Origin: Bacillota bacterium
GTDB taxonomy: Bacteria > Bacillota > Clostridia > Acetivibrionales > DSM-27016
Length of the DNA: 64,000 bases
Assembly: GCA_023390115.1 (NCBI GenBank)
Contig: JAEWDM010000040.1
Coordinates: forward strand, 407,996-471,995
Direction: 5' to 3'
In this document: piece by piece, positions 1 to 9,444 of the stretch
Position numbering within the stretch: the first letter of the stretch is position 1
Layout: each line of letters starts with the position of its first letter
Made by a program: the position numbers and the translations under genes
The notes under the pieces: generated by a model
The model's database searches: none
The model's input: only the letters and a program-made list of their open reading frames with translations
Told to the model about the DNA's origin: nothing

Positions 1-512
1 CCGATACAATCCAAAATCACAGCTATAATTCCGTAGCCAGATATTTGAGGATAACATTTAGTGCCGCACCCGGAACTAAATGGACTGCATTTAAGGAATT
101 CAAGGTTTATGGAACACCGAAAACAGTGACTTACCTGATTAAAAATCGCTGGACCGGATGGAATATCAAGGCGAGCGATACATCAGACGCCGCAATATGT
201 AGTGATGAAGACACGGGGCTGTATGCACAGTGGGAAAGAGAAACAGTCGATGGGTATGTTTTATACAAGAATATTATGACCGGAGAGTATCTGAATATTC
301 AGAATCTTACTGGAAATGTTGAAGCATCGGTAGTACCCAATGCTTATTGGAGCGCGCAATGGGAGGAAGCAGCGACAGATGAATATGTACGTCTGGTTAA
401 CCGCTGGAACTCATTACCCGCTCATATCGAAAATGGATCGGGGTATGTACAGTATGGGACAATTGAATCTACAGCCTGGAGCTCTCATTGGAGTATAATT
501 GCTGTGGATTAA
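1..512 (+). CDS. 3' end of a secreted glycan-binding or glycosidase protein (5'-truncated by window edge)
   Basis: The reading frame is open from base 3 with no start in the window, so this is the C-terminal end of a longer protein. The first ~35 residues (RYLRITFSAAPGTKW ... FKVYG) look like the last strands of an F5/8 type C (CBM32-like) module. The remaining ~120 residues contain repeated 'NRWTG', 'YLNIQN', 'HIENGSGYVQYG' and 'SAQWE' patterns, typical of beta-trefoil (RICIN-like) carbohydrate-binding repeats at the end of secreted glycoside hydrolases. The catalytic part lies outside the window. Its position directly upstream of an ABC importer, GH89 and GH112 suggests it releases or binds host-type glycans (inference). 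Confidence 0.7.
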   Translation, partial: DTIQNHSYNSVARYLRITFSAAPGTKWTAFKEFKVYGTPKTVTYLIKNRWTGWNIKASDTSDAAICSDEDTGLYAQWERETVDGYVLYKNIMTGEYLNIQNLTGNVEASVVPNAYWSAQWEEAATDEYVRLVNRWNSLPAHIENGSGYVQYGTIESTAWSSHWSIIAVD

Positions 513-576
513 AAAAGCTTTGCGATAAAGCACCGGGCTTCCTGTACTTAACCTTTTAAACATGAGGAGGATTTCT

Positions 577-1902
577 ATGAAAAGATTACTATCAATAGGA
601 CTGGCGGCAGTTTTTACTTTATCAATGGTTTTATCCGGATGCGGAAGTAATGGTTCAAGCAGTAAGGACTCGCCGGCCTCATCGGGGTCAACGGCTCAAG
701 CGGCTCCGGAAGCAACTGCCGAACAACCTGTAAGCAAGACCAAAATAAGGATGACATACTGGAATAAGGAAGATACTGTAAAAACCCTGTTGAGCCTGAT
801 TGAGGAAAAGCTTGCTGATGTAGAGCTTGAATATCAATTTATTGACAACAGCCAGTACGGAAATATAATTGAAACTCAATTGGCTGCAGGACAAGGACCT
901 GATATTATTGGAAATGGTCCGGTGGCGGTTCAAAAGCATGTGAAGCTCGGATATGCGGAAGACTTAAGCCGTTATGCTGATAAGTACAGTGAATCCGGAA
1001 AACTGGTTTACTCTGTTGACGGAAAGCTTTATGCATTGCCTGGGATTAGCTGGTTTGAAGGAATATTCTATAACAAAGATATTTTTGAAAAATATGGCTT
1101 AACACCTCCAAAGACTTTTGAAGAGGAACTGGCAATACATGAGACCTTGAAAAATGCCGGAATCAAGCCACAGGCAATGGGAGCAAAATCATGGGAGCCT
1201 ATGATGAAGTCATCCATGGGCTTTGTAATGAATGATTTCCTCTTCACCGATGCAGGGGAGGGATTTGATGAGGAATTCGGAAAAGGTACAAAAACTCTGG
1301 ACGGAAACTGGAATAAGTCAATTGCCAGATGGGCGGAGCTCATTAAGAGGGGATATATAACAAAGGATATGTTAGGTATAGATTACGATCAAGCTCTTGC
1401 TGAATTTGCAACCGGTGAAGCTGCAATGTGGGAATCAGGCCCATGGGCTGTTGATACCATTAAACAGAAGAATCCTGATTTAAACTTTGATATGTTTCCA
1501 TTCTATGGCGACGAGCCTGGAACAGGTTATTTGATAGGCGGCCCTGGAGTGGGCTTTGAAATAAATAAAGCATCAGAGGGAAAAGAGGCAGCGTTCAAGG
1601 TTATGGATTTAATTTCAACACCTGAAGGGCAAAAAGCATTCTGGAATGACAACAAGGGCGGAAGCAGTTATCTTGTGGGCGTGGAATTGGAAATGCCGGC
1701 TGAGTTTGCAAGCTGCGCCGAGGTACTCAAAGCCGGAAATGTATACTGCCCATGGAATGTGTGGTCAAATCAGGGGTATGTAAATTTCGGAAACATTATC
1801 AATGATTACGGCAAGTACTTCCAGGAATTGCTGTCAGGCGGAAAAGACGTTGATGAGGTATTGAAAGCAATTGATAAAAGAGCGGCTGAACTTAGAAAGT
1901 AA
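577..1902 (+). CDS. ABC transporter sugar-binding lipoprotein (family 1 extracellular solute-binding)
   Basis: 441-residue lipoprotein with a classic signal: basic N-terminus (MKRLL), hydrophobic stretch, lipobox LSGC, then a Ser/Gly/Ala-rich linker. The body has the maltose-binding-protein-like pattern (AAGQGPDIIG, GKLYALPG, FYNKDIFEKYGL, FATGEAAMWESGPW, APEG-like TPEGQKAFW). I chose ATG 577 over the in-frame ATG 562 because AGGAGG at 565-570 sits 6 nt before it and the signal peptide then starts correctly. It is first in an operon with two permeases, GH89 and GH112. The likely ligand is a galacto-N-biose or GlcNAc-containing oligosaccharide, inferred only from the neighbours. Confidence 0.9.
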   Translation: MKRLLSIGLAAVFTLSMVLSGCGSNGSSSKDSPASSGSTAQAAPEATAEQPVSKTKIRMTYWNKEDTVKTLLSLIEEKLADVELEYQFIDNSQYGNIIETQLAAGQGPDIIGNGPVAVQKHVKLGYAEDLSRYADKYSESGKLVYSVDGKLYALPGISWFEGIFYNKDIFEKYGLTPPKTFEEELAIHETLKNAGIKPQAMGAKSWEPMMKSSMGFVMNDFLFTDAGEGFDEEFGKGTKTLDGNWNKSIARWAELIKRGYITKDMLGIDYDQALAEFATGEAAMWESGPWAVDTIKQKNPDLNFDMFPFYGDEPGTGYLIGGPGVGFEINKASEGKEAAFKVMDLISTPEGQKAFWNDNKGGSSYLVGVELEMPAEFASCAEVLKAGNVYCPWNVWSNQGYVNFGNIINDYGKYFQELLSGGKDVDEVLKAIDKRAAELRK

Positions 1903-1930
1903 TACACAAGAGCCACATAAAATGAAATGG

Positions 1931-1960
1931 TGCTGTGGTGGTACAAAAGCCACCGCAGTA
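1931..1960 (+). promoter_or_regulatory. intercistronic hairpin after the binding-protein gene
   Basis: Inverted repeat CTGTGGTGG (1933-1941) / CCACCGCAG (1950-1958), extendable to 1931-1960 with wobble pairs, followed by TTATTTCT. It lies between the solute-binding gene and the first permease. In binding-protein-dependent systems such a structure commonly stabilises the upstream message or partly terminates transcription, so that more binding protein than permease is made. That role is inferred. Confidence 0.55.
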
Positions 1961-1989
1961 TTATTTCTATGAAAGGAATAAAATATATT

Positions 1990-2886
1990 ATGCAATATAG
2001 AAGAGACAATTTGAAAAAAAATATAGCCTATGAGTTCATGCTTCTGCCTGCGCTGGCATTGTATGCGGCCTTCTGCTTATATCCTTTTATTACTACATTT
2101 TATTACAGTATTACAGATTATACAAACATTAATCTGACCAACCTTAAGTTTGTGGGAGTCTCAAACTTTGTTGAAGCTCTCAATAATGACCTTCTCCGTT
2201 CATCAATAAAAAACTCATTGATTTATGCGGTTCTGATGACTGTTTTTCAAACAGTATTAGCAATACCGTTGGCAGTAATATTGGATAAGAATCTCAAAAC
2301 TAAAAACTTTCTGAGGATGATTTTCTTTATGCCGGCAGTTTTCAGCAGCTTGGTAATTGGCTACTTGTGGAATTTTATAATGTCTACCTCAGACTCAGGA
2401 CTCATCAATAATTTATTAGGATCAATCGGAATAGGGCCGGTAAATTTTCTGGGCGACGGAAAAATTGCCCTGTACTCTGTTGTACTAACTCAACTATGGC
2501 AGTGGACAGGATGGGCAATGGTTATTGTCCTTGCAAATTTACAGAGCATTTCAAAGGAATTTTACGAGGCTGCGGAAATTGATGGGGCCAATTCATGGCA
2601 GAGTTTTTTGAAGATTACCCTGCCCATGCTGAACCCTTCTGTAACAGTTGTTACTGTAACTGCTATGATAGGCGGTCTTAAGGTTTTTGACATTATTTTC
2701 GCATTAACCCAGGGAGGACCCGGCTATGCAACAGAAACCATTATGACAGCCATGATGAAAAAGGCATTTACGGATGGTTATTATGCGGTGGGCAGTGCAT
2801 TTGGTGTTATATTTTTTGCAATAGTTATGGTTATTACAATAATTATGATGAAATTATTAGGTAAATGGGAGGAAAAGCTGAAATGA
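1990..2886 (+). CDS. ABC sugar transporter permease (MalF/UgpA type)
   Basis: 298-residue integral membrane protein of the carbohydrate-uptake-1 family. It has about six hydrophobic segments (first: FMLLPALALYAAFCLYPFI) and the cytoplasmic EAA loop EAAEIDGANSWQSFLKITLP, which contacts the ATPase. The longest ORF starts at 1927, but that would place codons inside the intercistronic hairpin. ATG 1990 (MQYRRDNLKK) after GAAAGGA at 1971-1977 gives a normal permease N-terminus; ATG 1969 is an alternative. No ATPase gene is present, as in many Firmicute sugar importers that share a common MsmK-type ATPase (established knowledge). Confidence 0.88.
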   Translation: MQYRRDNLKKNIAYEFMLLPALALYAAFCLYPFITTFYYSITDYTNINLTNLKFVGVSNFVEALNNDLLRSSIKNSLIYAVLMTVFQTVLAIPLAVILDKNLKTKNFLRMIFFMPAVFSSLVIGYLWNFIMSTSDSGLINNLLGSIGIGPVNFLGDGKIALYSVVLTQLWQWTGWAMVIVLANLQSISKEFYEAAEIDGANSWQSFLKITLPMLNPSVTVVTVTAMIGGLKVFDIIFALTQGGPGYATETIMTAMMKKAFTDGYYAVGSAFGVIFFAIVMVITIIMMKLLGKWEEKLK

Positions 2887-3734
2887 GACATAGTACAGGA
2901 AGAGCTTCAAAAAGAAAAAGCAGTATGCTGATATTAGAAATATTTATGCTGATTCTGGCTGCAATTACATTCATCCCTATTTACTATCTGCTTGTAAGTA
3001 CATTCAAAACACCTGAGCAAGCGACTCTGAATCCGCTGGGACTTCCTTTGCAGCCTACATTTCAAAATTATATAAAAGCATGGGGCACAATGAATTATCC
3101 AAGAGTATTTATGAATAATTTAATCATTACAGGCTGTTCTGTTGCAGGAATTGTAATTTTTGCTTCAATGGCCGCATATACACTTTCAAGAAAACAAAAC
3201 AGACTGAACAATGCAATTTTTTATATGTTTCTATCAGGCATTATGATTCCATTTCAGATGGGGCTTGTAAGCTTATATAAGCTCATAATAGCACTTCACC
3301 TCATGGATCGTCTGCCAAGCGTAATTTTAGTTAATATCTCCGGAGGAGTAGTGGTAGCAATGTTCCTTTTTAAAACTTTTATTTCAACGACTATACCTTG
3401 TGAACTGGAGGAGTCGGCATTTATTGATGGCTGCGGCGTTTACAGAACCTTCTGGCAAATTGTATTTCCTTTACTTAAGCCTGTAATAGCAACTGTAGCT
3501 ATTCTCAATACCTTGAACGTATGGAATGATTTTATGAATCCGCTTTTATTCCTTCAAAGCAGGGAAAAAGGTGTAATATTGCTGGAGATATTCAGAAATA
3601 TAGGACAATTCTCTGTGGATTGGACCAGTCTGTTTCCAATGCTTGTACTGGGAGTACTGCCATTAATGATATTTTATGTCTTTATGCAGAAATACATAAT
3701 TAAAGGGGTCGCGGCCGGTGCGCTTAAAGGCTGA
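2883..3734 (+). CDS. ABC sugar transporter permease (MalG/UgpE type)
   Basis: 283-residue second permease, pairing with the preceding gene. ATG 2883 overlaps the upstream stop (ATGA) and follows GGAGGA at 2868-2873, so translation is probably coupled. The N-terminus has a basic stretch, then a membrane segment (LEIFMLILAAITFIPIYYLLVSTF). The EAA motif reads EESAFIDGCGVYRTFWQIVFPL, and the C-terminus ends with the family's typical QKYIIKGVAAGALKG. It forms the inner-membrane channel with the MalF-like partner. Confidence 0.9.
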   Translation: MRHSTGRASKRKSSMLILEIFMLILAAITFIPIYYLLVSTFKTPEQATLNPLGLPLQPTFQNYIKAWGTMNYPRVFMNNLIITGCSVAGIVIFASMAAYTLSRKQNRLNNAIFYMFLSGIMIPFQMGLVSLYKLIIALHLMDRLPSVILVNISGGVVVAMFLFKTFISTTIPCELEESAFIDGCGVYRTFWQIVFPLLKPVIATVAILNTLNVWNDFMNPLLFLQSREKGVILLEIFRNIGQFSVDWTSLFPMLVLGVLPLMIFYVFMQKYIIKGVAAGALKG

Positions 3735-3776
3735 TAAATAGATTTAGCTATATTCTAGCTGTAATTAGGAGGGTAC

Positions 3777-5927
3777 ATGAGTGCATTCATTAATCATATT
3801 GAAAAATATGATAGTCAGAATAAATTATCTCAGATTTATGATTTGGTTAAAAGAACAATAGGAAATGAATTATCTGAAGCATTCCGGTTTGAATTTATTG
3901 ACTATGAAAATGATAAAGATGTATTTGAACTGGAAAGTAAGTTTAATTACATTAACATAAAAGGCTCCAGCAATACAGCCCTTGCATCAGGTTTCAACTA
4001 TTATCTGAAAGAATTTTGCAAGGTACATTTTTCATGGTGCGGCAATCAGATGAGATTTCCTGAACCCTTGCCTCGGGTGGAAAAAATAGTAAGAAAAACT
4101 ACTCTATACAGCTACAGATATTATCTCAATTACTGCACATATTCTTATTCCATGGCTTTTTGGGATTGGGAAAGATGGGAGAAGGAAATAGACTGGATGG
4201 CAATGAATGGGATTAATCTGGTCCTGAGCACCATAGGACAGGAGGAGGTATGGAGACAATTTCTGTTAAAGCTTGGATACGGCAAACAGGAAATAAGTGA
4301 GTTCATATGCGGTCCTGCATATTTTCCATGGCAGTGGATGCAGAATATGACATCATGGGGAGGGACGCTTCCTGAGTGGTGGTTTGCGGAAAGAGTTTCA
4401 CTGGCAAACAAGATACATGAACGGATGCTGTCTTTGGGCATAGCTCCGGTTTTACAAGGATACAGCGGTATGGTTCCATCTGACTTTAAGCTCAAATATC
4501 CTGACGCAAAAGTAATTGACCAGAAACTGTGGTGCGGGTTTAAAAGACCGTCTGTATTGTCTCCTGACGACCCCTTATATAGCAATGCGGCATCCATATT
4601 TTATGAAGAACAGAGCAATTTGTTTGGCGGCAATATTCATTTCTACTGTGTAGATCCATTCCATGAAGGCGGCAATACAGAAGGTATAAATCTGACCAGG
4701 TGTGCAGAAATTATCCGGAAAAAAATGCTTGAACATGATAAAAATGCAGTTTGGGTTATGCAATCCTGGCAGGATAACCCTAAAAAGGAGCTGCTTGATG
4801 GTTTGGAAAAGAGTAATATTCTTGTTCTTGATCTCTGGTGTGAATCAAAACCGGTCTGGAAAGAGAATAACGGGTTTCATGGAGCGCCCTGGTTATGGTG
4901 CATGATTCAGAATTTTGGAGGCAAAAACGGCTTATTTGGGAATATGGACATTATTTCCAGGGAGCCTGTTGCAGCCATGAAAAACCCGAATTCGGGGAAA
5001 ATGGCAGGAATTGGGCTGGCTATGGAAGGAATAGGCACAAATCCTGTTATGTATGAGCTGTTGACAGATATGACCTGGCGCAATGAAGCACCCGATGTAA
5101 GTCAATGGCTTTTCAAGTACATTGAAAGAAGGTATGGAAAAGCTCATTCAAAGGCGGTTGAAGGATGGAAATACTTGAAAGAGAGTGTTTATAACTGCTG
5201 TACAGAACAGCAGGGGGCTATGGAATCAATTATTTGCGCCCGACCTGAAATGAAAATAGAAAATGTCTCCGAATGGGGGCCGAAGGAATATTATTACGAT
5301 AAAAGCTTTGTTAAAAAGGCAAGTATTTTGCTATTCCAAGGTTATGAGGAATTATCATATTCTGATGCGTTCATGTATGACATAGTAGACATAACCCGTC
5401 AAGCTCTGGCTGATACTGCAAGAGATTACTATAGTAATTTAATAGACACATATAACTGCAGAAATTTAAGCGAGTTTAATATATGGGCGGATAGATTTCT
5501 TGAGCTTATACTGGATCAGGATAAGCTTCTTGGCACCCGTAAGGAGTTCCTTCTGGGAGCGTGGTTAAAAGATGCAAGAAATTTGGGCAGAACAGAATCA
5601 GAAAAAGAACTGTTTGAGTTTAATGCACGCACTTTAATAACCTTATGGGGAAACGAAGAGGCATCGGAATCACTTCACGAATACTCTCACAGAGAGTGGG
5701 CAGGTCTTATAAGAGATTTTTACTACCCAAGATGGGAAATGTATATCAGCTCTCTTAGAAAGGCCTTGAAAAATAACGAAAATCCACAAGAAATCAATTG
5801 GTATACATGGGAATATGCATGGACGAAAAAAGGAAATGATTTTTCTGAAAATCCAAAGGGCGATACTTTTAAAATAATTGAAAACATCATAAGTAAGTAC
5901 TACAAACTAACGGAATGCGGGTTGTAA
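3777..5927 (+). CDS. GH89 alpha-N-acetylglucosaminidase, cytoplasmic
   Basis: 716-residue GH89-family enzyme (NAGLU fold): an N-terminal small domain, then the TIM barrel with YRYYLNYCTYSYSMAFWDWERWEKEI, WMAMNGINLVLS, FPWQWMQNMTSWGG and GIAPVLQGYSGMVP, then an all-helical C-terminal domain. The expected catalytic acids are visible: Glu297 in DPFHEGG and Glu417 in AMEGIG, matching the two glutamates of characterised GH89 enzymes. There is no signal peptide, so it should act on imported oligosaccharide, releasing terminal alpha-GlcNAc. Known GH89 substrates include GlcNAc-alpha-1,4-Gal of gastric mucin and heparan sulfate. ATG 3777 follows TTAGGAGGG. Its place next to GH112 favours a mucin-type substrate. 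Confidence 0.92.
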   Translation: MSAFINHIEKYDSQNKLSQIYDLVKRTIGNELSEAFRFEFIDYENDKDVFELESKFNYINIKGSSNTALASGFNYYLKEFCKVHFSWCGNQMRFPEPLPRVEKIVRKTTLYSYRYYLNYCTYSYSMAFWDWERWEKEIDWMAMNGINLVLSTIGQEEVWRQFLLKLGYGKQEISEFICGPAYFPWQWMQNMTSWGGTLPEWWFAERVSLANKIHERMLSLGIAPVLQGYSGMVPSDFKLKYPDAKVIDQKLWCGFKRPSVLSPDDPLYSNAASIFYEEQSNLFGGNIHFYCVDPFHEGGNTEGINLTRCAEIIRKKMLEHDKNAVWVMQSWQDNPKKELLDGLEKSNILVLDLWCESKPVWKENNGFHGAPWLWCMIQNFGGKNGLFGNMDIISREPVAAMKNPNSGKMAGIGLAMEGIGTNPVMYELLTDMTWRNEAPDVSQWLFKYIERRYGKAHSKAVEGWKYLKESVYNCCTEQQGAMESIICARPEMKIENVSEWGPKEYYYDKSFVKKASILLFQGYEELSYSDAFMYDIVDITRQALADTARDYYSNLIDTYNCRNLSEFNIWADRFLELILDQDKLLGTRKEFLLGAWLKDARNLGRTESEKELFEFNARTLITLWGNEEASESLHEYSHREWAGLIRDFYYPRWEMYISSLRKALKNNENPQEINWYTWEYAWTKKGNDFSENPKGDTFKIIENIISKYYKLTECGL

Positions 5928-5975
5928 GAAGCTTTTAGAAATTTTAATGCACAAATTTATACGAGGAGCAGATAT

Positions 5976-8144
5976 ATGAATACATTTAATGAGTGTACAG
6001 GGAGAGTAACACTGCCGGCACAATCGGGAATGGAAAAAGAGGTGCTTGAGCTGGCAGAAAAGTGGGGGATTGATGCCGTGCGTGACAGCGATGGAACCAA
6101 ACTGTCACCCGAAATCTCAAAAATGGATTTCGACGTTTATTCCACACTCTGCATAATCAGGGAAGATAATGAGTGGGCCAAGCAGAACAGAGATAAGCTG
6201 CAGCAATTGTACCTTATGACAGAGCACGAAACCGCAAAGTCGGAATTGCTTGAAATAGACTTGCTGAAAAACTATTTCAGGGAGCAATTGCAGATTGATT
6301 TATTTCATGATCCAAAGCAATGGTGGGAAGTAATTGACAGAACAACAGGGGAATGCGTTGATGCTTCATTTTGGGAGGTCATCCCCGGAACATCTATTGT
6401 GAGGCTTACAAAAGCAATTCCATGGCATTCTTATACCGTAACATTTCTTGTATATCAGATTTGGGAGCCTGTCTCAATGTATAATCATATAACAAATTCA
6501 TGGACAGAAGAACACAAATTGCCGGTTGACCCAAGGCACCCTGAGACCAGAGAACACATTCTGGAAGTTTTGGATAAATGGCTTGCAGAGCATCCTGATA
6601 CTGATGTCGTGAGATTTACCACATTTTTTTACAACTTCGATCTTATTTATAATAAATATGGAAAGAATAAGCAATTTGACTGGTGCGGGTATTTAGGCAG
6701 TGTCAGTCCGCTGGCTATGGAGGAATTTGAAAAAGTAAAGGGATACAGGCTTAAGCCGGAAGATTTTGTGGATTTCGGATATTATAACACTCCATTTCGG
6801 GTTCCATCATCACAGTACCTGGATTGGATGGACTTCCAGCAGAAATTCATTTCGGAGTTTGCCGGAGAGTGTGTTGAACACGTACATAAAGCAGGTAAAA
6901 AGGCAATTATGTTTTTTGGCGATCATTGGATCGGAGTAGAGCCTTATGGAAAATATTTTGAAAGCATAGGCCTGGACGGTGTTGTGGGCTCAGTTGGTGA
7001 CGGAATATGGCTGAGAATGACGGCTGATATACCTATGGAGAACAGAGAGGTGAGGTTCCTTCCATACTTCTTCCCGGATATTTTTTGTGAAAATGGCGAT
7101 CCGGTTAAAGAAGCTCAGGAAGTGTGGAGAAAAGCAAGAAGGGCACTGTTAAGAAAGCCTGTTGAAAGAATGGGCTATGGGGGGTACCTGAGCTTGGCTG
7201 TTAAATTTCCTGAATTTGTTGAGTTTATAGCAAATGTTTGTAATGAGTTTAGAGAAATTCATAATAATATTAAAGGTGATAAGCCATACAGTGCACCGTT
7301 TAAGGTCGGAATATTAAACGCTTGGGGAAGGCTGCGTTCATGGCAGGCATATCAGGTTGCGCACTTTTTTGCCGACATGAGAATGAGTGTCTATTCAGGA
7401 GTTCTGGAAGCGTTGAGCGGAATGAATGTAAATGTGGAATTCATTAGCTTCGATGATATAAAAAATTGTGGAATTCCTGAGGATATGGGGGTTATCATAA
7501 ACGCAGGAGATGCCGGTACCGCCTGGAGCGGAGATAAGTACTGGATAGATGAAAGTATTGTAACTTCTCTGCGAAAATGGGTTGGTAACGGCGGAGGCTT
7601 TATAGGCGTAGGTGATCCTGCAGCTTATGAATATCAGGGCAGGTATTTTCAATTAAGTGATGTTCTTGGTGTTCAAAAGGAGATTGGCTTCAGCCTTAGG
7701 ACAAGTAAACCGGATATAACTGTTGCGTCTACACATTTTATAACGGAAGATACCGGGTGCAAATTTGATTTCAGTGAGGAATCAAATTATGTTTTTCCTG
7801 TAGATTCTAATGTCATTCTTTTGAACAAAACTGCCGGAAGCACAAATTTGTCGGCAAATGAATATGGGAATGGGCGTTCTGTATATATTTGCGGATTGCC
7901 CTTCGGCTCAGAAAACACCCGCTTGTTAATGAGAGCAATTTATTGGGCTGCCGGAAAAGAGCAGGAAATGCTAAACTGGTTCAGTTCCAATCTTAATGTG
8001 GAATGTGCGGCCTACCTTGATGCGGGTAAAATTGCAGTTATTAATAATTCCTACGAGGAACAGGAAACAGTTATATACAAGAGTAAGTCTGACTGTTTTA
8101 ATGTAAATTTGAAACCTTTAGAAATTAAGTGGATAGATCTATAA
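5976..8144 (+). CDS. gnpA: GH112 1,3-beta-galactosyl-N-acetylhexosamine phosphorylase
   Basis: 722-residue phosphorylase that cleaves galacto-N-biose/lacto-N-biose with phosphate to alpha-Gal-1-P and HexNAc. The sequence follows the bifidobacterial family member closely in order and spacing: VTLPAQSG near the N-terminus, WEVIDRTTGE, AWxxYTV-like IPWHSYTVTFLVYQIW, MYNHITN, DVVRFTTFFYNFD, VGSVGDGIW, RFLPYFFPD and RMGYGGYLSLAVKFP. Asp316 in FFGDHWIG aligns with the proposed general-acid Asp of the family (Asp313 in the Bifidobacterium enzyme). It has no signal peptide and is cytoplasmic. RBS GAGGAG precedes ATG 5976. GH112 also includes galactosyl-rhamnose phosphorylases, but the GH89 neighbour argues for an amino-sugar substrate. 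Confidence 0.93.
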   Translation: MNTFNECTGRVTLPAQSGMEKEVLELAEKWGIDAVRDSDGTKLSPEISKMDFDVYSTLCIIREDNEWAKQNRDKLQQLYLMTEHETAKSELLEIDLLKNYFREQLQIDLFHDPKQWWEVIDRTTGECVDASFWEVIPGTSIVRLTKAIPWHSYTVTFLVYQIWEPVSMYNHITNSWTEEHKLPVDPRHPETREHILEVLDKWLAEHPDTDVVRFTTFFYNFDLIYNKYGKNKQFDWCGYLGSVSPLAMEEFEKVKGYRLKPEDFVDFGYYNTPFRVPSSQYLDWMDFQQKFISEFAGECVEHVHKAGKKAIMFFGDHWIGVEPYGKYFESIGLDGVVGSVGDGIWLRMTADIPMENREVRFLPYFFPDIFCENGDPVKEAQEVWRKARRALLRKPVERMGYGGYLSLAVKFPEFVEFIANVCNEFREIHNNIKGDKPYSAPFKVGILNAWGRLRSWQAYQVAHFFADMRMSVYSGVLEALSGMNVNVEFISFDDIKNCGIPEDMGVIINAGDAGTAWSGDKYWIDESIVTSLRKWVGNGGGFIGVGDPAAYEYQGRYFQLSDVLGVQKEIGFSLRTSKPDITVASTHFITEDTGCKFDFSEESNYVFPVDSNVILLNKTAGSTNLSANEYGNGRSVYICGLPFGSENTRLLMRAIYWAAGKEQEMLNWFSSNLNVECAAYLDAGKIAVINNSYEEQETVIYKSKSDCFNVNLKPLEIKWIDL

Positions 8145-8197
8145 AATATAGATTCTTACCTCTGTGCGTTTCAACGGTGTAAATAATATATATTCTG

Positions 8198-8243
8198 AAT
8201 AACCGGATGTAGGATTTTAGGCATCTGGTTATTTATATTTTAT
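8198..8243 (+). terminator. Rho-independent terminator of the glycan operon
   Basis: A 12-bp stem AATAACCGGATG / CATCTGGTTATT (one wobble pair) with a 12-nt loop is followed by TATATTTTATT. It lies 54 nt after the GH112 stop and before the convergent metal-transporter operon. Confidence 0.85.
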
Positions 8244-8325
8244 TGCATATAAATATGGTGTCCCCGGCAAAGATTAACAATGAATTACATACAAATGCCG
8301 TAGCCGATGCTCATTATGTTGAAGA

Positions 8326-9444
8326 TTATGCGGAAAACAGGACCTCATAAATTCGAATGCTGGCGGCCCTGCCTTTATCAGTCAGTCTTGCCAGGCCGTT
8401 CACCAATTCTATACAGCCATCACGCTTAAGTAGTTTCACGATTCTTGCAGTAAATACCGTATCCCAGTGGAGCTGTGCCTGGATAGTATCAATTCCTGCT
8501 TCCGCTGCTTCGTTCGCATTGCCTTCATGGCTGGATAAATAAAATAGCAGTGTCGATTTTGAAAACTCAATTTTTTGTATTCTGCGTCTGCGTAATGTGC
8601 TGACAAGACCTCTGCGGGGCGCAAAGATGAATACTAAAAGAAAAACAACTCCTGTCATTACTGCCATACTGCCTGCAATGGAAACATTCAGCAAGGCTGC
8701 TGCCTGATAACCTGAAATCCCGTTTGCAGCGCCGATCACGCCGCCTAGTATCAGCATTTGTTTTAAATCGTCAGTCAGTAAATATGCCGTGACAGGAGGG
8801 CCGATCATGAAAGCTACAACTAATACAGAACCAACTGCCTGAAAAGCTCCAACAGTTGTAAGTGAAACCAGTGTCATCAGTCCATAGTGTATTAGAGCAG
8901 GCGAGAATCCAAGTACAGCGGCCAGCATGGGATCAAAAGTTGCTACCTTCAATTCCTTGAAAAAGATGAGGATTATCACCAAATTGATTAGCAGCAGCGC
9001 TCCTGATGTATATATAGCCTTTGCACCGATATCGGCGCCGGCAATTATCATCCGGTCAAAAGGTGCAAAAGCCAGCTCTCCAAGAAGCACTGAATCGGTG
9101 TCCAGGTGCGCCGAGCCGGCATGGCGGGTTATGAGAATAATGGCGATAGAAAATAGCAGCGGAAACACCGCGCCGATGGCGGCATCCTCGGACAGCAGCC
9201 TTGTTCTGCTGAGCAGCTCCGTCAGCCAGACAGTCACAACCCCTATTAGGGTTGCACCCGCCAGCAGCAAAGGTGATGAAAGGTTGTGGGTAATGAAGAA
9301 TGCCAGCACTATGCCAAGCAGAATGGTATGAGTTATGGAGTCGGACATCATGGACATTTTCCGCAGGACCAGAAATACACCCGGAAGTGTACAGGTAACA
9401 GCTACAATCACAGCAATAATTTGAATTTCAATTTGCGGAGCCAT
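8326..9444 (-). CDS. troD: metal ABC transporter permease with C-terminal winged-helix (DtxR-like) domain
   Basis: 372-residue ABC-3 family permease; residues ~1-275 form 8-9 hydrophobic segments (IAVIVAVTCTLPGVFLVLRKMSMMSD near the start). The last ~95 residues are soluble and basic: a STLRRRR linker, then helices ending WDTVFTARIVKLLKRDGCIEL and the wing-like LARLTDKG. This is the layout of a winged-helix repressor fused to a permease. I chose the start at 9444 (MAPQIEIQ) because GGAGG lies 8 nt upstream; the longer ORF from 9528 has no hydrophobic start. It overlaps the preceding permease gene by 17 nt. Chlamydial YtgCR is a known permease-DtxR fusion of the same kind. Whether this tail binds DNA is unknown. 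Confidence 0.85.
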   Translation of the reverse strand: MAPQIEIQIIAVIVAVTCTLPGVFLVLRKMSMMSDSITHTILLGIVLAFFITHNLSSPLLLAGATLIGVVTVWLTELLSRTRLLSEDAAIGAVFPLLFSIAIILITRHAGSAHLDTDSVLLGELAFAPFDRMIIAGADIGAKAIYTSGALLLINLVIILIFFKELKVATFDPMLAAVLGFSPALIHYGLMTLVSLTTVGAFQAVGSVLVVAFMIGPPVTAYLLTDDLKQMLILGGVIGAANGISGYQAAALLNVSIAGSMAVMTGVVFLLVFIFAPRRGLVSTLRRRRIQKIEFSKSTLLFYLSSHEGNANEAAEAGIDTIQAQLHWDTVFTARIVKLLKRDGCIELVNGLARLTDKGRAASIRIYEVLFSA

